Source: Effrenium voratum (Eukaryota > Sar > Dinophyceae > Suessiales > Symbiodiniaceae). Taken from it: DNA of 64,000 nucleotides. Made by a program: the position numbers and the translations under genes. Below the pieces are notes generated by a model. It was not told the origin of the DNA and ran no database searches. It saw only the letters and a list, made by a program, of their open reading frames with translations. The stretch lies in assembly GCA_963377175.1 (NCBI GenBank), contig CAUJNA010002791.1:694435-758434 (forward strand). The letters run 5' to 3'. How positions within the stretch are numbered: the stretch's first letter is position 1; each line of letters starts with the position of its first letter. Positions 45,602 to 56,635 of this stretch are shown here, one piece after another.

Positions 45602-45762
45602 CTGAGCTCTCTATAAGGATACTTTTTTTCGCTTTTTTTGCACAAGGGAGATCTACAGTTTTAGACACACCCCACAATTGTGAGATAGACCTGGATACAC
45701 CAACAATTTTACAGATAAAGTTTAAGCCTATCTGCTTCTGTTGATTATTATTATGATGTTTA

Positions 45763-45819
<57 letters not shown>

Positions 45820-48424
45820 TGTAAAAATGCAGACACCTTGCGTTTGTATTTTGACTGTGTGTTGGGAGCTGCGCATGCGCAGTACGGAAATCTTGCACGC
45901 AGCGTTTTGCGGCGGCAGTGTCTAACGTGGCCAACCCTGATGCTTCGCATGTTTGACAGCCGCTTTGCCCTCCTAGCTTCACTGATCGCAAATTCAATCA
46001 TGTTTACGTTTTGCCCTGTCCCCCTTCCATGGTGTTGCGCATTGCATGCAAAGAATGAAAAGAGGAGTCTCATATCACGGCTGACTGAGCAGCATTCCTC
46101 CACTCAGGCACACCAAGTGTTTTGCATCCTTTTACAGTGTCCCTGTAACAGAATTTGTAGATATTGGTTTTCTGCTGCGCCAGCCGGCTATTCCTGGGCC
46201 AGGCCAAGTTTGAAGCCAAAGAGCATCAAAAAAGACAATGGTTTCTTCTCATAAGTGTGATTCCCATTTTGTTTGCCTTGACCTGCTCAGTGCTCAAAGC
46301 CTGACTGCCAGGCTGCCAGAAAACGCGTAGCTGTTCTTTTTCAAATGCTTTTGAAATTACATTTTTTTGTTGAGACAAATTTGGGGGGGCAGGGGGAGAC
46401 ATAAACCTACAAGTCCCTTGAAGTGTAACTACAAGTTGCACCGTGGAATTTCACATGTCACATGTTGCCGCATGCCCGCGCGAACGCGCATCACCTTTGA
46501 GTCAATGCCAGCCATGTGTCATCCTTGATTCCAGCTCAAATCGAAGTTGCGACACAAAGCTCAACGTTGCTTTGAAGCTCAACTCAGTGGTGAGGCTGAG
46601 GGCTGCTGGATTCTGAGCTCAAGACAATTGGAAGAAACAAATCCATCTTAATTTGTTCCGGCGTGTGTTTGGTTGCAAGTTGTTTGCACGCGTGATTTTC
46701 TGATTGCGGTTGCTTGACCTGAAAGAAGCGTGTTGTTGAATCGCAGCATTTTGTGTGCGAACATGACATGTATAGGGCAAAACCGTCTTGCAGGTGATTC
46801 AACTGACAGGAAGTCTTATTTCTGTCAGACGACAGGAAGCTTGGGCCTCAGGACATGCTGAAACAACATGCAGCCGTAAAAGTCACCCGGGTGCTGAAAG
46901 AGCATCTCCGCTGAAAGAGCGGTAAAACCTTAGCATTGGCGCTGAGAGAGCGCAGTGAAAATTGCTTGGGGGCCGTCACACGTCCCTCTCATAAGGGGCG
47001 CGTCACATTCAGCCACTCTGATGTGCGTTCCAACCCCATGTTTGCCAAGACAAAACACGTTGATGGTCACGCCTGCCTGGAGGACTTTCAGGGGCCCCTG
47101 ACAGCCCTACTCTGCGCGTTGGCCCGTGTGTTTTTTCTTCATTTTTTAGTTCCTGTTGCTATCAACCACTACCTGTGGCAACTGGCAGCGTTGATTTAAC
47201 TTGAAATGGAAGTTCGAGAATCCCTGCTGCCTGAGGATCACACATGGGTTCTCAAGCCTCCAAGCGACAGGACAGCCATGAAGTTCCCGGTAACCACGTA
47301 GATTTTGTCAATTTAAAGGCCCACACAACGACTTTTTTGCATTAGCCCAGTTTTGGCAGCTCTTTGCGCCTTTTGCTTGGGGCAAATGAGCCTCAGGGCT
47401 TAGGAAGATGAGGGAGAGACAGTTCTTCATGGATCACTTCTCCTTCAAGGCACAAGGACATCTGGAAAGGTTCTGGCCTCAGTTGGAGGGCTGCTGACGT
47501 GGGCACCAGGCTACACCTTTGTCACGGGCAATATGTCAACCCTTTAACCAGGCCTGGCAATTTGCCGCTGCTTCTAATTAGTTGCTACGCGTTCCATTCC
47601 ACGCCATGTCCATGAAACACTGCAGAACCCATAAGCAAGTTTCCCGCCATCCCAAATGCCTAGTGTGTTGTTTTTTGTCTATACAATGTTTGGGGCTGTT
47701 GCGTCTTGATGGTTGTTGCACTTGGCTCCAGCTCAAGGCCTGGCTGTCGACACCCAAGATCACCTCCATGTTGATTTGCAAAAGCCACGGAAAATACCAA
47801 GGCTTGCAGAAGCCGCGGCTGTGGCTTCACTGGAAATTCTATAGCTGCTCTTGTGATCCCACACAAACCCGGAATGTGCTTGCGCAACCCTTTCTCAACC
47901 TTGGCCAACCTTTTTCCCAACTGGGGTCTAGACTCTGCCCATAGTTCTCCTGTGTCAGAGTACGTTGCGTGTCCCTGAAAGAAAGTGGAAGGCGCCGCCA
48001 TTGTTCTGCATCGTGGAGCCCTGCGCTTAGTACATGCTTTTCTTAATTGAAGGGGGGCGCGTGCAGCCCATGCTTCACATCGTGAAACTTGGCGCCTGCT
48101 CTTTCGGAACCCCAAACTGATACATGCTGTCCTTTGTCGTCTAATGTTTCCTTCCGGGGTGCAAAAGTGAAATGATTGAAGTATTTTCCGCAGCTCGGGG
48201 TGATTTGTGCGAGCTTGCAAAGCTGTGAAACGTGAAGGCAGCCTGAAGGTTGAAGGGTCTTGTGCGCGCCAAGCCCGGGCACACATACTGATTCTGCCAG
48301 TTTTTCGTGCAGCAGCCCTGATCTGTAACTCATGCCCAAATCTTCCAGAACACACAAAGCTCAGTTTGTTTTCAGGCCTGACGGGGAAGAATTTCGTGTG
48401 TTATGGAAAAAGAGCTACCAACGT
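45602..48424. other. Non-coding stretch with ATT microsatellite
   Basis: Holds an ATT/TTA microsatellite (about 45,743-45,812) and one CCAGGCCTGG palindrome (47,548-47,557). There is a small duplication of GCTGAAAGAGC near 46,896-46,921. No exon with GC3 bias or a conserved copy is seen. Confidence 0.5.
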
Positions 48425-48870
48425 GGCAACATATCCCCAACCAGGCCTGGCTCCTTCTTGGCTAACCAGGCCTGGCCTTCTCAGTTAAAGCTGTGTTCAC
48501 TGGTGAGTCAGAAATTCCTTTTCAAAATGCGCCGCATGAAGTCTGACAGTGCCAGCGCCAGCGCTTGAGGCAGCAACCATGTGAGCAAGCGCTGCCGTGG
48601 ACACTTCCGCGGGACCCTCAGGCAATGGGCGCCTTTTTCACCACAGCAAACTTGAGGTTTTCGTGCCACTGCTTTTGGTTTGAGCGGTTGCCACCACGTC
48701 ATTTGGCTCAGAGCTAATGTCGCATCATGGCTACAGTAGCAGCATACCTACACGTCCACGCATACTGACAGCAGCACCTGCAAGCACCAGCTGCACAAGC
48801 ACCAGCCGCACAAGCACCAGCTGCACAAGCACCAGCTGCACAAGCAGCACAAGCCACTTCGGTCCGAGCA

Positions 48871-48990
48871 ATGAACCAGTTCCCTGCCATTGTCAACTAC
48901 GGGAAGATCAACATTCACCTCGGCGGGCCGAAGAAGCCGTCCGACGCAAGGAGAGCGCCTTGGTTGCCTGGAGCCTCTGTAATCTACGCC
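48871..48990 (+). CDS. Copy 1, first exon of phosphatase-like gene
   Basis: Starts at ATGAACCAGTTCCC, chosen because the copy 2 counterpart also has an ATG here (53,648). It ends before GTG at ATCTACGCC|GTGTCG. Reads MNQFPAIVNYGKINIHLGG then RAPWLPGASVIYA. It is conserved with copy 2 in frame (FPAIVN, GKI, HLGG, PWLPGA). Upstream lie tandem CAAGCACCAGCTGCA repeats (48,780-48,850) that would encode APAAQ if translated; copy 2 has fewer. Confidence 0.65.
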
Positions 48991-49159
48991 GTGTCGTATT
49001 GGTTTAAACATAAGACCCGGCCACTACATGTGACTGCCCCAAAGGGAGAAATAAATCTGTCGTTTGCTGGTTTGCGCGCCTAAGGATGCGGCTCGTTGGG
49101 CCAACAAGGCGAGCTCGGGGCGCTGGACCAACAAACCGCCGCTCGCCTGCGCTCAGAGC

Positions 49160-49231
49160 TTCATGTGTTCTCGAAGAGCTTGAGGTGTTTGACCCTTCAC
49201 TTGATTGACTGTCCGTTTTTGCCCGCGGATT
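49160..49231 (+). CDS. Copy 1, exon 2 (strand motif)
   Basis: Reads LRCLTLHLIDCPFLPAD, in frame with LTLHLIDCPCLPAD of copy 2. It ends at GCGGATT|GAGACC, a possible GA donor in both copies. A hydrophobic strand of this kind precedes the catalytic loop in cysteine phosphatases. Confidence 0.5.
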
Positions 49232-50039
49232 GAGACCTGAGGCTTGCTGGTGCTTGGCCAGAGGAGCCGCAGAATCTGGGCTGAGCATTAGGCTTATGTT
49301 CACAGGCCATCTTCATGAACCCATATCATCCCCAAACAGTTCAAACGGTTGCCCACAAACGCGTGCCCGATGTTAACAACGCGACGCCACGTTCTCTTTG
49401 CTCCTGTTGCCCCTTGCAGTTGCGCAAGTGCTTCAACGCCTGCAAGTGTGTCTCCGCAGAAAACTCTGCGCCAGTATGTGCCAGTGAGCGTCGCTGCATG
49501 TGCGCCTGCCTGTTGCTGTGTGCGTTCAAAGCTCAAAGCATCTTGGCAGCTTTCACTGGCTAAGATGCTTACCCGCTTCGTAGTTGCCATTGCCTTCACT
49601 TCCATCAGCTGTCAGCGCAGGGCTGCTTGCGAAACAGTGCAAGTGTGCGAGCGCGCGCACGTGTGCCTCTTACTGAGGTTTTGTTCTGCACAGTTGTTTT
49701 CAGTCCATGTGGCTGCTTGCACGGAGTTGAATCTCAGGGACCCCGGAGCTGCTGGAAGCGCTGGCGATGGGCATCTTAGCTGTTGTTCAAGTATGACCTT
49801 TTTGCGCCACACCCATCGACATCATCCCTTTCACCCAAACTCGAAGCGAATCACTCTTTTTCCGGATCAGGAAAAGGGTGGAGGAACCCCGCCATAGGGT
49901 AGGGAAAGGTGCATTGAAAAGACAGGGGCTGAAGCATTGGTAGGTCCAGCTGTTGCACGGCTGAGTGCTTACCCGAAAACAGAAAACTTTGTTTGCGGCG
50001 CCTGTGCCTATTTTGACTCACAAAACACACTTGATATCA

Positions 50040-50600
50040 TCAAGGCAATGCGTCCTCAGCACCCCTTGTCATCGCGTGGACTTCTTTGCAAACTCAGGCG
50101 TCGCTGGGGCCAAGTCGCCGACAATGAGGGCGCCGAGGAGAACTTTAGCCGGCCTGGGACTTGGGCCAAGCTGCCGAAAAAACAAACTTGTTTCTGTGCG
50201 GCGCCTGCACCTAGTCACTTCAGCACTTCTTGTCTTGGCATGGACTTCTTTGCAAGCTCAGGCATGGCGATGGCAATGAAGCCATCGATCTCTTGGGCGA
50301 TGAAGACGCCGATGAGGCCAAGAAGAACCTTGGCAGACTTGAGCGACGGGTTTTTTTGAATCCTTCAGCATGTAGCGATCAGGCGCTTGCCAACTCATAT
50401 TGCATCAATGAACTCAGGCATGATGATGGCAATGGCGCGGAAGAGGAGAACCTTGGCAGATATAAGCAAAATTGATATGTGTCATGTGTCATCAGAATCA
50501 AAATGTAGGTTGCACGCAGTCCCAGGCCGCCAATCACGCTGGATGATGAAGAAGACCTCGACCAGAGCGCAGAGACCCTTGGCGGGGTTGAGTTAAGAGA
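50040..50600. repeat. Four degenerate roughly 100-130 bp repeats with TM-like minus frames
   Basis: Segments near 50,044-50,153, 50,213-50,345, 50,378-50,468 and 50,530-50,595 each end (plus sense) in AACCTTGGCAG-like or ACCCTTGGCGG sequence. Minus-strand frames are hydrophobic (AKVLLGLIGVFIAQEIDGFI). Plus frames share RRTLADLS. Related copies lie at 55,590-55,680 and 55,740-55,790 in the second gene copy. Coding strand and meaning are undecided. Confidence 0.5.
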
Positions 50601-51052
50601 TCATTGAAATGTTGCAGGTTGAGCGCAGTTTCTCTGTAGCCCACCAGGCTCGACCTGAACGCGTTGGGCGACAACTTGTTCTTGGGGCCCAAGCTGCCAG
50701 CCACTCGCCAAATTAAATCCCCCTTCACATTTGCCACAGCCAAGCCACCTGACAGCTGGTGAGAAGCTGCCCAGCATTTCTGCTAGGGTTACACCCGTCA
50801 CAAAACAAAGATCATTGGACCAGCTAGGGCGCGGCTTCACCACTGTGGGCCCACTTGCTGTGCGTGGGCCAAATGTCACCTTGCTAATCCTGTCGGCCAA
50901 CGTCACACAGGTTGCCCAACCAAGTCGGCCAAGGTTCACATCAACCCATTAGGGGATAGTCAAGGAACCGGCGCTTGGAAAGATATCAGTGGACTGTTCC
51001 AAGGTGACCAAGTTAGGGCATCATCATGCTCATCATCATGACCCACGCTGTT

Positions 51053-51147
51053 CAAACAACTTCCCAGCATCTAAGGTCTCCGATCTGGTGAGCAAGTGGG
51101 GCCCTTTCCTTCGCATCGTGAACTGCCAGAGCAAGGAGCACCTTGGC
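51053..51147 (+). CDS. Copy 1, candidate exon 3
   Basis: Reads NNFPASKVSDLVSKWGPFLR then IVNCQSKEHLG. In copy 2 the same frame reads NNFPATEVSDLVSKFGPFLR. Frame conservation with mostly conservative changes supports coding. The gap to the next exon would be only about 23 bp here, so the true boundary is uncertain. Confidence 0.55.
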
Positions 51148-51170
51148 GTGAAGTGATTCTCCATGTTTAG

Positions 51171-51346
51171 GAAGGAAGCCCAGTTGAAAGCACGCTTGGG
51201 AGAGCTACTGCAAAGCCAAGAGCGTGCCATTGCAAGGAACTGCGAGAAAGAACGCTCAGAATGCCGCGATCTGGGATTGGAGCCGACCTTCATGTTCGTG
51301 TCGGGGAACCCCAATTGGCTGGGGCAGGACATGAGACGGCAACTTG
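51171..51346 (+). CDS. Copy 1, exon 4 (helical)
   Basis: Follows ATGTTTAG|G. Reads ARLGELLQSQERAIARNCEK and ends MRRQL before a GC donor (CAACTTG|GCAGAAC), the same in copy 2. Conserved residues include LLQSQE, ARN, GL and LGRTF. Helical, function unknown. Confidence 0.55.
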
Positions 51347-51395
51347 GCAGAACATTCAATGCGTCCCACAGCTTCAAGGCTATAAGGCTTTCAGC

Positions 51396-51449
51396 CCAGG
51401 CCCTGGCATGTTGAGCTTTGGTCGTCCGCAAAAGATATCCAGGGCCTGG
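51396..51449. repeat. Paired inverted 11-mers in intron 4, copy 1
   Basis: CCAGGCCCTGG (51,396-51,406) and CCAGGGCCTGG (51,439-51,449) are exact reverse complements, 32 bp apart. The homologous intron of copy 2 has the pair at 56,636-56,676. Confidence 0.85.
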
Positions 51450-51512
51450 CAATTCTCAAAAGACTTGTAGAAAGTTGGCTTGCTAACTTCAATTCATCAC
51501 TGCTCTCCGCAG

Positions 51513-51657
51513 GTGGAAGACACTGATTTCGACCGTGCAGAAGTGGCAGGCCGAGGACTGCGCGATTTTCTTGCACTGCAACGCCGGCCAAGTAAGGGCG
51601 CCGGCGGTAGCCGCTGCCCTGCTGATCGCCACGCAGGGGCTACGGCCGGCGGACGCG
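51513..51657 (+). CDS. Copy 1, catalytic exon with HC-X5-R motif
   Basis: Bounded by CTCCGCAG|G and a GT donor (GACGCG|GTCCCT). Reads WKTLISTVQKWQAEDCAIFL, then HCNAGQVRAPAVAAALLIAT and QGLRPADA. HCNAGQVR fits the HC-X5-R signature of cysteine-based phosphatases: the Cys is the nucleophile, the Arg binds phosphate, and the strand before and helix after are as expected. Serine or threonine usually follows the Arg; here it is Ala. A GTAAGG donor-like hexamer lies inside the loop codons, but the conserved helix after it argues for read-through. Copy 2 (56,689-56,836) aligns throughout but has lost the Arg. Confidence 0.7.
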
Positions 51658-51709
51658 GTCCCTTAGCCGTTTTGCAGCTGTGTTAATTGCCCTGATTGAT
51701 TCTTTAGTT

Positions 51710-51738
51710 CCAGGCCCTGGCTATTGTCCAGGGCCTGG
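51710..51738. repeat. Perfect hairpin of 11-mers in intron 5, copy 1
   Basis: CCAGGCCCTGG, loop CTATTGT, CCAGGGCCTGG. The homologous intron of copy 2 has a degenerate pair at 56,866-56,908. Confidence 0.9.
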
Positions 51739-51901
51739 CCCCAAAAACATCATTTTATTAAAATACTAAGTTCAACACTCCCTGCGTTGGCATGTGGAAA
51801 CCAGTTTCACCGCAAACTGCACTTGTTTTTTTTGAACAAAGCATTCTCAAGGGAACAGGCGCCTTCCCTGACCCCTATATTTGATGCTTGCGGGGGCACA
51901 G

Positions 51902-52008
51902 GCGAACCTCATTCGCGACAAGCGGCCCGCCACGAACATAGCCGCGGTGCAAGATGGCTACGAGCAGATCCTGTGCCGGATCTCGGAGGATAATCAGCGC
52001 AAGAGAAA
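51902..52008 (+). CDS. Copy 1, C-terminal helix exon
   Basis: Between GGCACAG|G and a GT donor (AGAGAAA|GTGTAA). Reads ANLIRDKRPATNIAAVQDGY then EQILCRISEDNQRKR. An I-x-x-K-R-P ... Q-x-x-Y-E helix often closes dual-specificity phosphatase domains; this supports the assignment by position only. Copy 2 counterpart at 57,209-57,340. Confidence 0.6.
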
Positions 52009-53263
52009 GTGTAACTTGTTTGCAGCTAAGGGTTGCTTGCCATCACAGCAGTGTGGACTTTGTGGGCACCGTGACACATTAAGGGGGCAGCCGCTGGTGA
52101 GCGCCGGTTCTCTCTTTGGATCTTGCCAGCCCAGACTACCTTTGCGAGTGTTTGCTGACATTTGAGGCTACACTTCAGGCTATCCTGATTTCCCAAGACA
52201 ACATGCCCCACACAGCTCTTCCAACCTTAGAATGGGTCAGCAAATGAAGCCGCTTAGGTTCTAGACTTTGTTTGCGCGCAACGTGGCTATGAGAAATAAG
52301 AGGACTCTAAAAAGGATCAGGGGAAGCGCTGGTGAAATCCAGAAAAGTTTCTCAAGCAAGTCCAGCTCAAGCCCGGCGCGCGCAAATAATTAAAAGGCCC
52401 TTTTTTCTGTCAAGTGCTCCGACACGCGCGTGGGCCACCTGCACCTGCCTGCGAACTGGGAATTTAAAAAAGGGAGCGCACCAGCGTGTGCTGCAAGCTC
52501 TGATTGCACGCATGCCATCATTCTCATGCGACATTCCTGCCTTGCAATTCTAGCTTGTTGCGATTGCTCGTCTGAGGCTTGAACGAAGCTTCCACACCTT
52601 GCCAGGCCAAGGAGGGCAAGGATGGGAGGCACAGGAAGTTGTGCAAAGGCACAAGCATTGGGTTGCTGGTGTGTTCTGATTAAAGGCTGCTGCTGAATCA
52701 AGGCATAGCTAAATTCGGCGCCCCAGCAATGAGCCTGACCCACCCTGGCAAGCCAGCTCAACGCCCAACAACGCTTCGCACAAAGCAGTTGCTAAAAGGA
52801 ATGCGCCTTGGCGCGCTGTGGCTGTTGGCCTTTTGCATCAAATGGGGCAATACGTGTGACTGAAGCGAACAGGGTAATGACGCGCAACTGCTGTATTTTT
52901 TTCTGAAGGGAGCCATTAGCACCCAAAGGTTGCTTTCGGCCAGGCATCAAGTGCCATGCAAGCGGACCATAAACAGCAAATGCCATGAAAAAAAGTGAAG
53001 TTTGTGTCTTGGGGTGCGAATGTTCAGTCGCGCATGGACTGGTACGTTCTGGGCCACGATGACGATTCAGTCGTAGCTTATGAAACTGCTTCTCAGTAGC
53101 ATGGCGGGGCATCCCTGAATGAGGAATCTAGAGGGGAGACATGACAAAACAAACGCAAAGCCACACGCTAGCTGGCTCAAGACACGCAAGCAATTCCGAA
53201 CGCAAATGTGGATTTCCAGACCCCTGACCCTTAACCAGCCTCTGGCAAAAGGTCAAGAACGTA
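52009..53263. other. Intron/3' part of copy 1 and spacer between copies
   Basis: Contains the conserved end block near 52,480-52,555 (shared with 57,490-57,575). The roughly 0.7 kb after it shows no exon or repeat. Confidence 0.4.
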
Positions 53264-53647
53264 TCCAGGCCTGGCCCCTTCTCAGCTAACCAGGCCTGGC
53301 CCCCTCAGCCAAAGCTGTCCGACATTTTTTGAAGGCCCTGGCCCCTGATACTGAGCAGTTTTCATTCAAGGCTACAGTCCCAGACACTGCCTGCGTCAGC
53401 GCCTTGAGGCAACAACCGTGTGGGCAAGCAGGAGAAGCTGCCGTGCGGTCACTTCCGCAGGATCCTCAGGCAACCGGGTCACTACAGCAACTTGAGGGTT
53501 GCGTGCGACTGCTTTTGGTTTGAGCATTTGCCACGTCGTTTGGCTCAGAGCTAATGTTACATCATAGCCACAGTAACAGCATAGCTACAGGAGCAAGCAG
53601 CTGCGCAAGCACCAGCTGCACAGTGCACTGCACAGCCGGTCCGCGCA

Positions 53648-53761
53648 ATGTCGTGGAACCAGTTCCCTGCCATTGTCAACTTCGGGAAGATTGACTTGCA
53701 CCTCGGCGGCGGAGGCCCACGCCGCGTGCCTTGGTTGCCCGGAGCCTTTGCGATCTGCGCT
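53648..53761 (+). CDS. Copy 2, first exon
   Basis: Starts ATGTCGTGGAACCAG and reads MSWNQFPAIVNFGKIDLHLG then PRRVPWLPGAFAICA before GTGTAG. It is two codons shorter overall than copy 1 (114 versus 120 bp), keeping frame. Confidence 0.6.
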
Positions 53762-54122
53762 GTGTAGTAGATGTTTAAAGGTAAGACTGTTTGCGCCGGC
53801 AACAATACACGCGTTGCCCCTGGATTGACTAACTAAATCTGTCTTCCGCTGGCACGTGCGCCGCTGAGGATACGCCCTGGACAGCGAACAAGAAGCAGCG
53901 GCGCTGGTCCAACTGGCCGACGCTTGCCTGGGCCCGGAAGCCGTTTTTCATTGTTCAAGGGTTCCCTACAATCCAGATCAACCTGCAGTTTTGCTTGGGC
54001 GGCCCCGCCCCAAAAGGCTCCTCCCTCCCAGAAAGCACGCTTGAGTGCCACGAGAAGCCAAGTGACCCAGAAAGCAGAAAGGTTCACGATTTGGGCCACT
54101 ATGATCTTGGCTGACCCTTTAG

Positions 54123-54197
54123 AATATTCTCCTGACCACGAAGAGCCTGAGGTGTTGACCCTTCACTTGATTGACTGTCCGTGCTTGCCCGCGGATT
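54123..54197 (+). CDS. Copy 2, exon 2 (strand motif)
   Basis: After CCCTTTAG: YSPDHEEPEVLTLHLIDCPC then LPAD, ending before GAAACC. It is better preserved than the copy 1 version and probably nearer the ancestral frame. Confidence 0.55.
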
Positions 54198-54388
54198 GAA
54201 ACCTGAGGATTGATGATGGAACTTGGCGAGAGGAGCCGCAGAATCTGGGCTGAGCGTCAATCAGGCTTCGCGCACCGTCTTCATTGAACAAAATCATCCC
54301 AAACAATTCGAACGGTTGCTATAAGGCGCGTGATCGATGTTAACAATCCAACATTATCTTTGCTTGCGTTACCCCTTGCAGGTGCGCA

Positions 54389-54443
54389 AGTGCTCCAACT
54401 CTGCAACTGTCTCTGTGCAGAAAACTCCCCATCAGTATGCGCC
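54389..54443 (+). CDS. Copy 2, candidate short exon with canonical donor
   Basis: Between CCCTTGCAG|G (54,379-54,380) and CAGTATGCGCCA|GTGAGT. It reads VRKCSNSATVSVQKTPHQYA. Copy 1 (about 49,430-49,493) keeps both splice motifs but has a one-base length change that shifts frame. The start may be a few bases further left. Confidence 0.4.
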
Positions 54444-54572
54444 AGTGAGTTTCGCAGAGCAAGCGTGTGCACTTGCTTGTTGCTGTGTGTTTTCAAAACT
54501 TAAAGCAAATTTTGTCGGCGAAGATGCTCATCCGCCTCGTAGTTGCCATCGCCTCCACACTTCCTTCAGCTG

Positions 54573-55190
54573 TTTTGCAAGAAGCACCGCTGAGATGCCA
54601 AAAAACGCACTGAAACCTCGCATAGATCGAAAAACGGAAGTGCAACACTGAATGAAAACGTACTAACTAACGCGCTCACACACACACACACACACTTGTG
54701 CGCTTGCGCCCACTCACATTCAGTCACGCGCTGCCCGCACACGCACACACACACACACACACGCACACACCTGTACACAGACTCAGACTCATAAGCAACG
54801 GCCGAGCGGCTCCTCCCCTCCTGCCATGACCGCGCCATTTCTTCTTTTCTTCTTCTTGTTCTTGTGTTTTTCACTCACTCACGCGAGTTGCCCAGCAGGG
54901 CACAAGTACTTTGACAAGTGCACAAATCTTCTTGATTGTTGCACGCACGCGTGGCTGTTGAGCACGTTGGCGACGTGCTGCAGCGGGACTGATTGCGCGA
55001 ACAAGTGTGACTGCTCACAGCGCACCAGCTTTTCTACTTGCACTTGTGCACCTGCGCGCCTGCGCCCTCATTTGGAATCTTAGGAACGCGGCTGGACAAG
55101 AGGCCCACTCGCAAGCTCATCCGCATCTAAGCAGCAAACACCGCGCTTGCGTCCTGTGTGAGCCCATGTATGTTCGTGTGTGTGTGTGCG
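54573..55190. other. 0.6-kb segment present only in copy 2, with CA microsatellites
   Basis: Copy 1 passes directly from CTTCCATCAGCTG to TCAGCGCAGGGCTG (about 49,610). Copy 2 has 0.6 kb between the corresponding points, with CA repeats at 54,676-54,696 and 54,740-54,770 and the small cysteine-rich frame at 54,826-55,083. Confidence 0.7.
54826..55083 (+). CDS. Possible small secreted cysteine-rich protein (85 aa), tentative
   Basis: Starts ATGACCGCGCCATTTC. Residues 1-21 (MTAPFLLFFFLFLCFSLTHA) look like a signal peptide with a cleavage-like THA-S. The rest has eleven cysteines in 64 residues (DCCTH, TCCSG, DCANKCDC, TCTC). It lies in the segment unique to copy 2 and on the same strand. No second copy or homologue supports it, and TG/GC-rich sequence easily gives Cys codons, so it may be chance. 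Confidence 0.25.
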   Translation: MTAPFLLFFFLFLCFSLTHASCPAGHKYFDKCTNLLDCCTHAWLLSTLATCCSGTDCANKCDCSQRTSFSTCTCAPARLRPHLES

Positions 55191-56294
55191 GGCAGCGCAG
55201 GGCTGCCGCGAAGGAGTGCAAGTGTGCAAGCGGGTGCCCGCATGTGTCTTGCTGAGTTATTGGTGCGCCTTGCGTGTTTGTCTGTGCAATAATGTTTTCA
55301 GCCTAGGTCTTCCGGATGGCTGGGAGATGCTGGCAGCATTGAGCATCTTAGCCGTTAAGACAGTATGGGCTGTGTTTGTGTTTGCGTGTGTGGGTGTGTG
55401 TGTGTGTGCGAGTGTGTGAGACAGAGAATGCCAAGAGCGGCTCAAAAACTCTTTGCGTAGCGCCTGTGGCCATCTTGACTCTTGCAAACATATCTTACAT
55501 AATCGAGTCATGTGTCCTCCGCGCCATGAGTTTGGCAGGGGCTTCTTTGCGAACTCAAGCGTCTTTCATCGTGTGGCCATGTAGGCGCTTGCCAACTCGT
55601 ATTGCGTCAGTGAACTCAGGCATGATGGCGCGGAACCGACGGCGGAGCCTGAAAAGAACCTTGGCAGATGTGAGCAAACGATCGTTGATATGTGTCATCA
55701 GAATCATGTAGGTTGCGCACAGTTTGTCTGGTCCCAGTCTGCCGATCACGGTGGATGATGATGACGAGACGCACCTTGCCTCCATTGCCTGTTTGCCTCA
55801 TCGCGTAGTCGCAAACTGTGCGTGGCCCCTCTCAGGAAACACCTGCTGAAGGTTGCAAGCAACCTATACCTCGCCTGGAGGGTGCCAGCCGCTTGCCAAA
55901 TTACATCAAAGCCTTGACATCCCGGGGGGTCTGGTAAGGGTAGGGTGGGAACAGCTGCGCTGGCGCGATTTTTGGGGTGAACGTCGCGTTGAAGAGGCCA
56001 GGTTCAGAATCCCGTTACAAGCCCACAAGGCTGTTGCCTAGTTTTCCAAATCGCTGGGTCTATCAAGCCCACACAGGCTTTTTGGCCCTGCCGGGCTGCT
56101 AATCCCACAGCTCCACTTTTCCGACACGTTGCCAAAAGCGGGGGTGGCGCACAAGTGTTTTATCTTACCCTGAGAGGCGACCTCTTGCGAAAGATGTTGT
56201 TCCTAACACTTGCCAGTTTGTTTGGGGGGGGCAAGCGATAAGGTGACCAAATTGCGGCATCATGCTCATCAATCCTCATGACCCGCACAGATCA

Positions 56295-56398
56295 AACAAC
56301 TTCCCGGCAACTGAGGTGTCTGATCTGGTGAGCAAGTTTGGCCCTTTCCTGCGGATCATCAACTGCTCGAGCCGCAAGCACCTCGGCCTTGACCGGCA
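56295..56398 (+). CDS. Copy 2, candidate exon 3
   Basis: Reads NNFPATEVSDLVSKFGPFLR then IINCSSRKHLGLDRQ, continuing the frame of DPHRS upstream. It ends before GTTTTT. Conserved with 51,053-51,147. Confidence 0.55.
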
Positions 56399-56432
56399 AG
56401 TTTTTCTGCGCAAAGTGATTCACCATGTTTAG

Positions 56433-56614
56433 GAAAGGAAGCTGGGTTGAAAGCACGCAGCCATGGGCTTGGGGGGGGCTACTGCAAAGTCAAGAGCTTG
56501 CAAGGAACTGGAGCCAAGACCGCCGGGAAGTCCAGAAAGAGGGCCTGGACGTGGAGTTCATGTACCGGCAGGTGAGCCTCAGCAACCTTGCAGACACCAT
56601 GACGCGGCGACTTG
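56433..56614 (+). CDS. Copy 2, exon 4 (helical)
   Basis: After ATGTTTAG|G and before a GC donor (CGACTTG|GCAGAAC). It contains LLQSQELARNWSQDRREVQK and MTRRL. A G run (GGGGGGGG) near 56,470 may hide an indel affecting the first part. Confidence 0.5.
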
Positions 56615-56635
56615 GCAGAACTTTTTGTTTAAAAT

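Larger units (their letters stand above)
48425..52575 (+). other. Span of phosphatase-like gene, copy 1 (tandem duplicate)
   Basis: From ACCAGGCCTGGCTCCTTC (48,440) to CATGCGACATTCCTGCCTTG (about 52,545) this region has a homologous copy at about 53,264-57,575 on the same strand, offset 4.8-5.0 kb. Reading frames are conserved between copies in at least five short plus-strand segments. Together with splice signals, this makes them exons rather than chance frames. In order: a start exon, a strand-like exon, two helical segments, a catalytic-loop exon with HC-X5-R, and a C-terminal helix. The overall plan recalls dual-specificity or related cysteine phosphatases. The fold assignment is inferred and the substrate is unknown. 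Confidence 0.6.
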
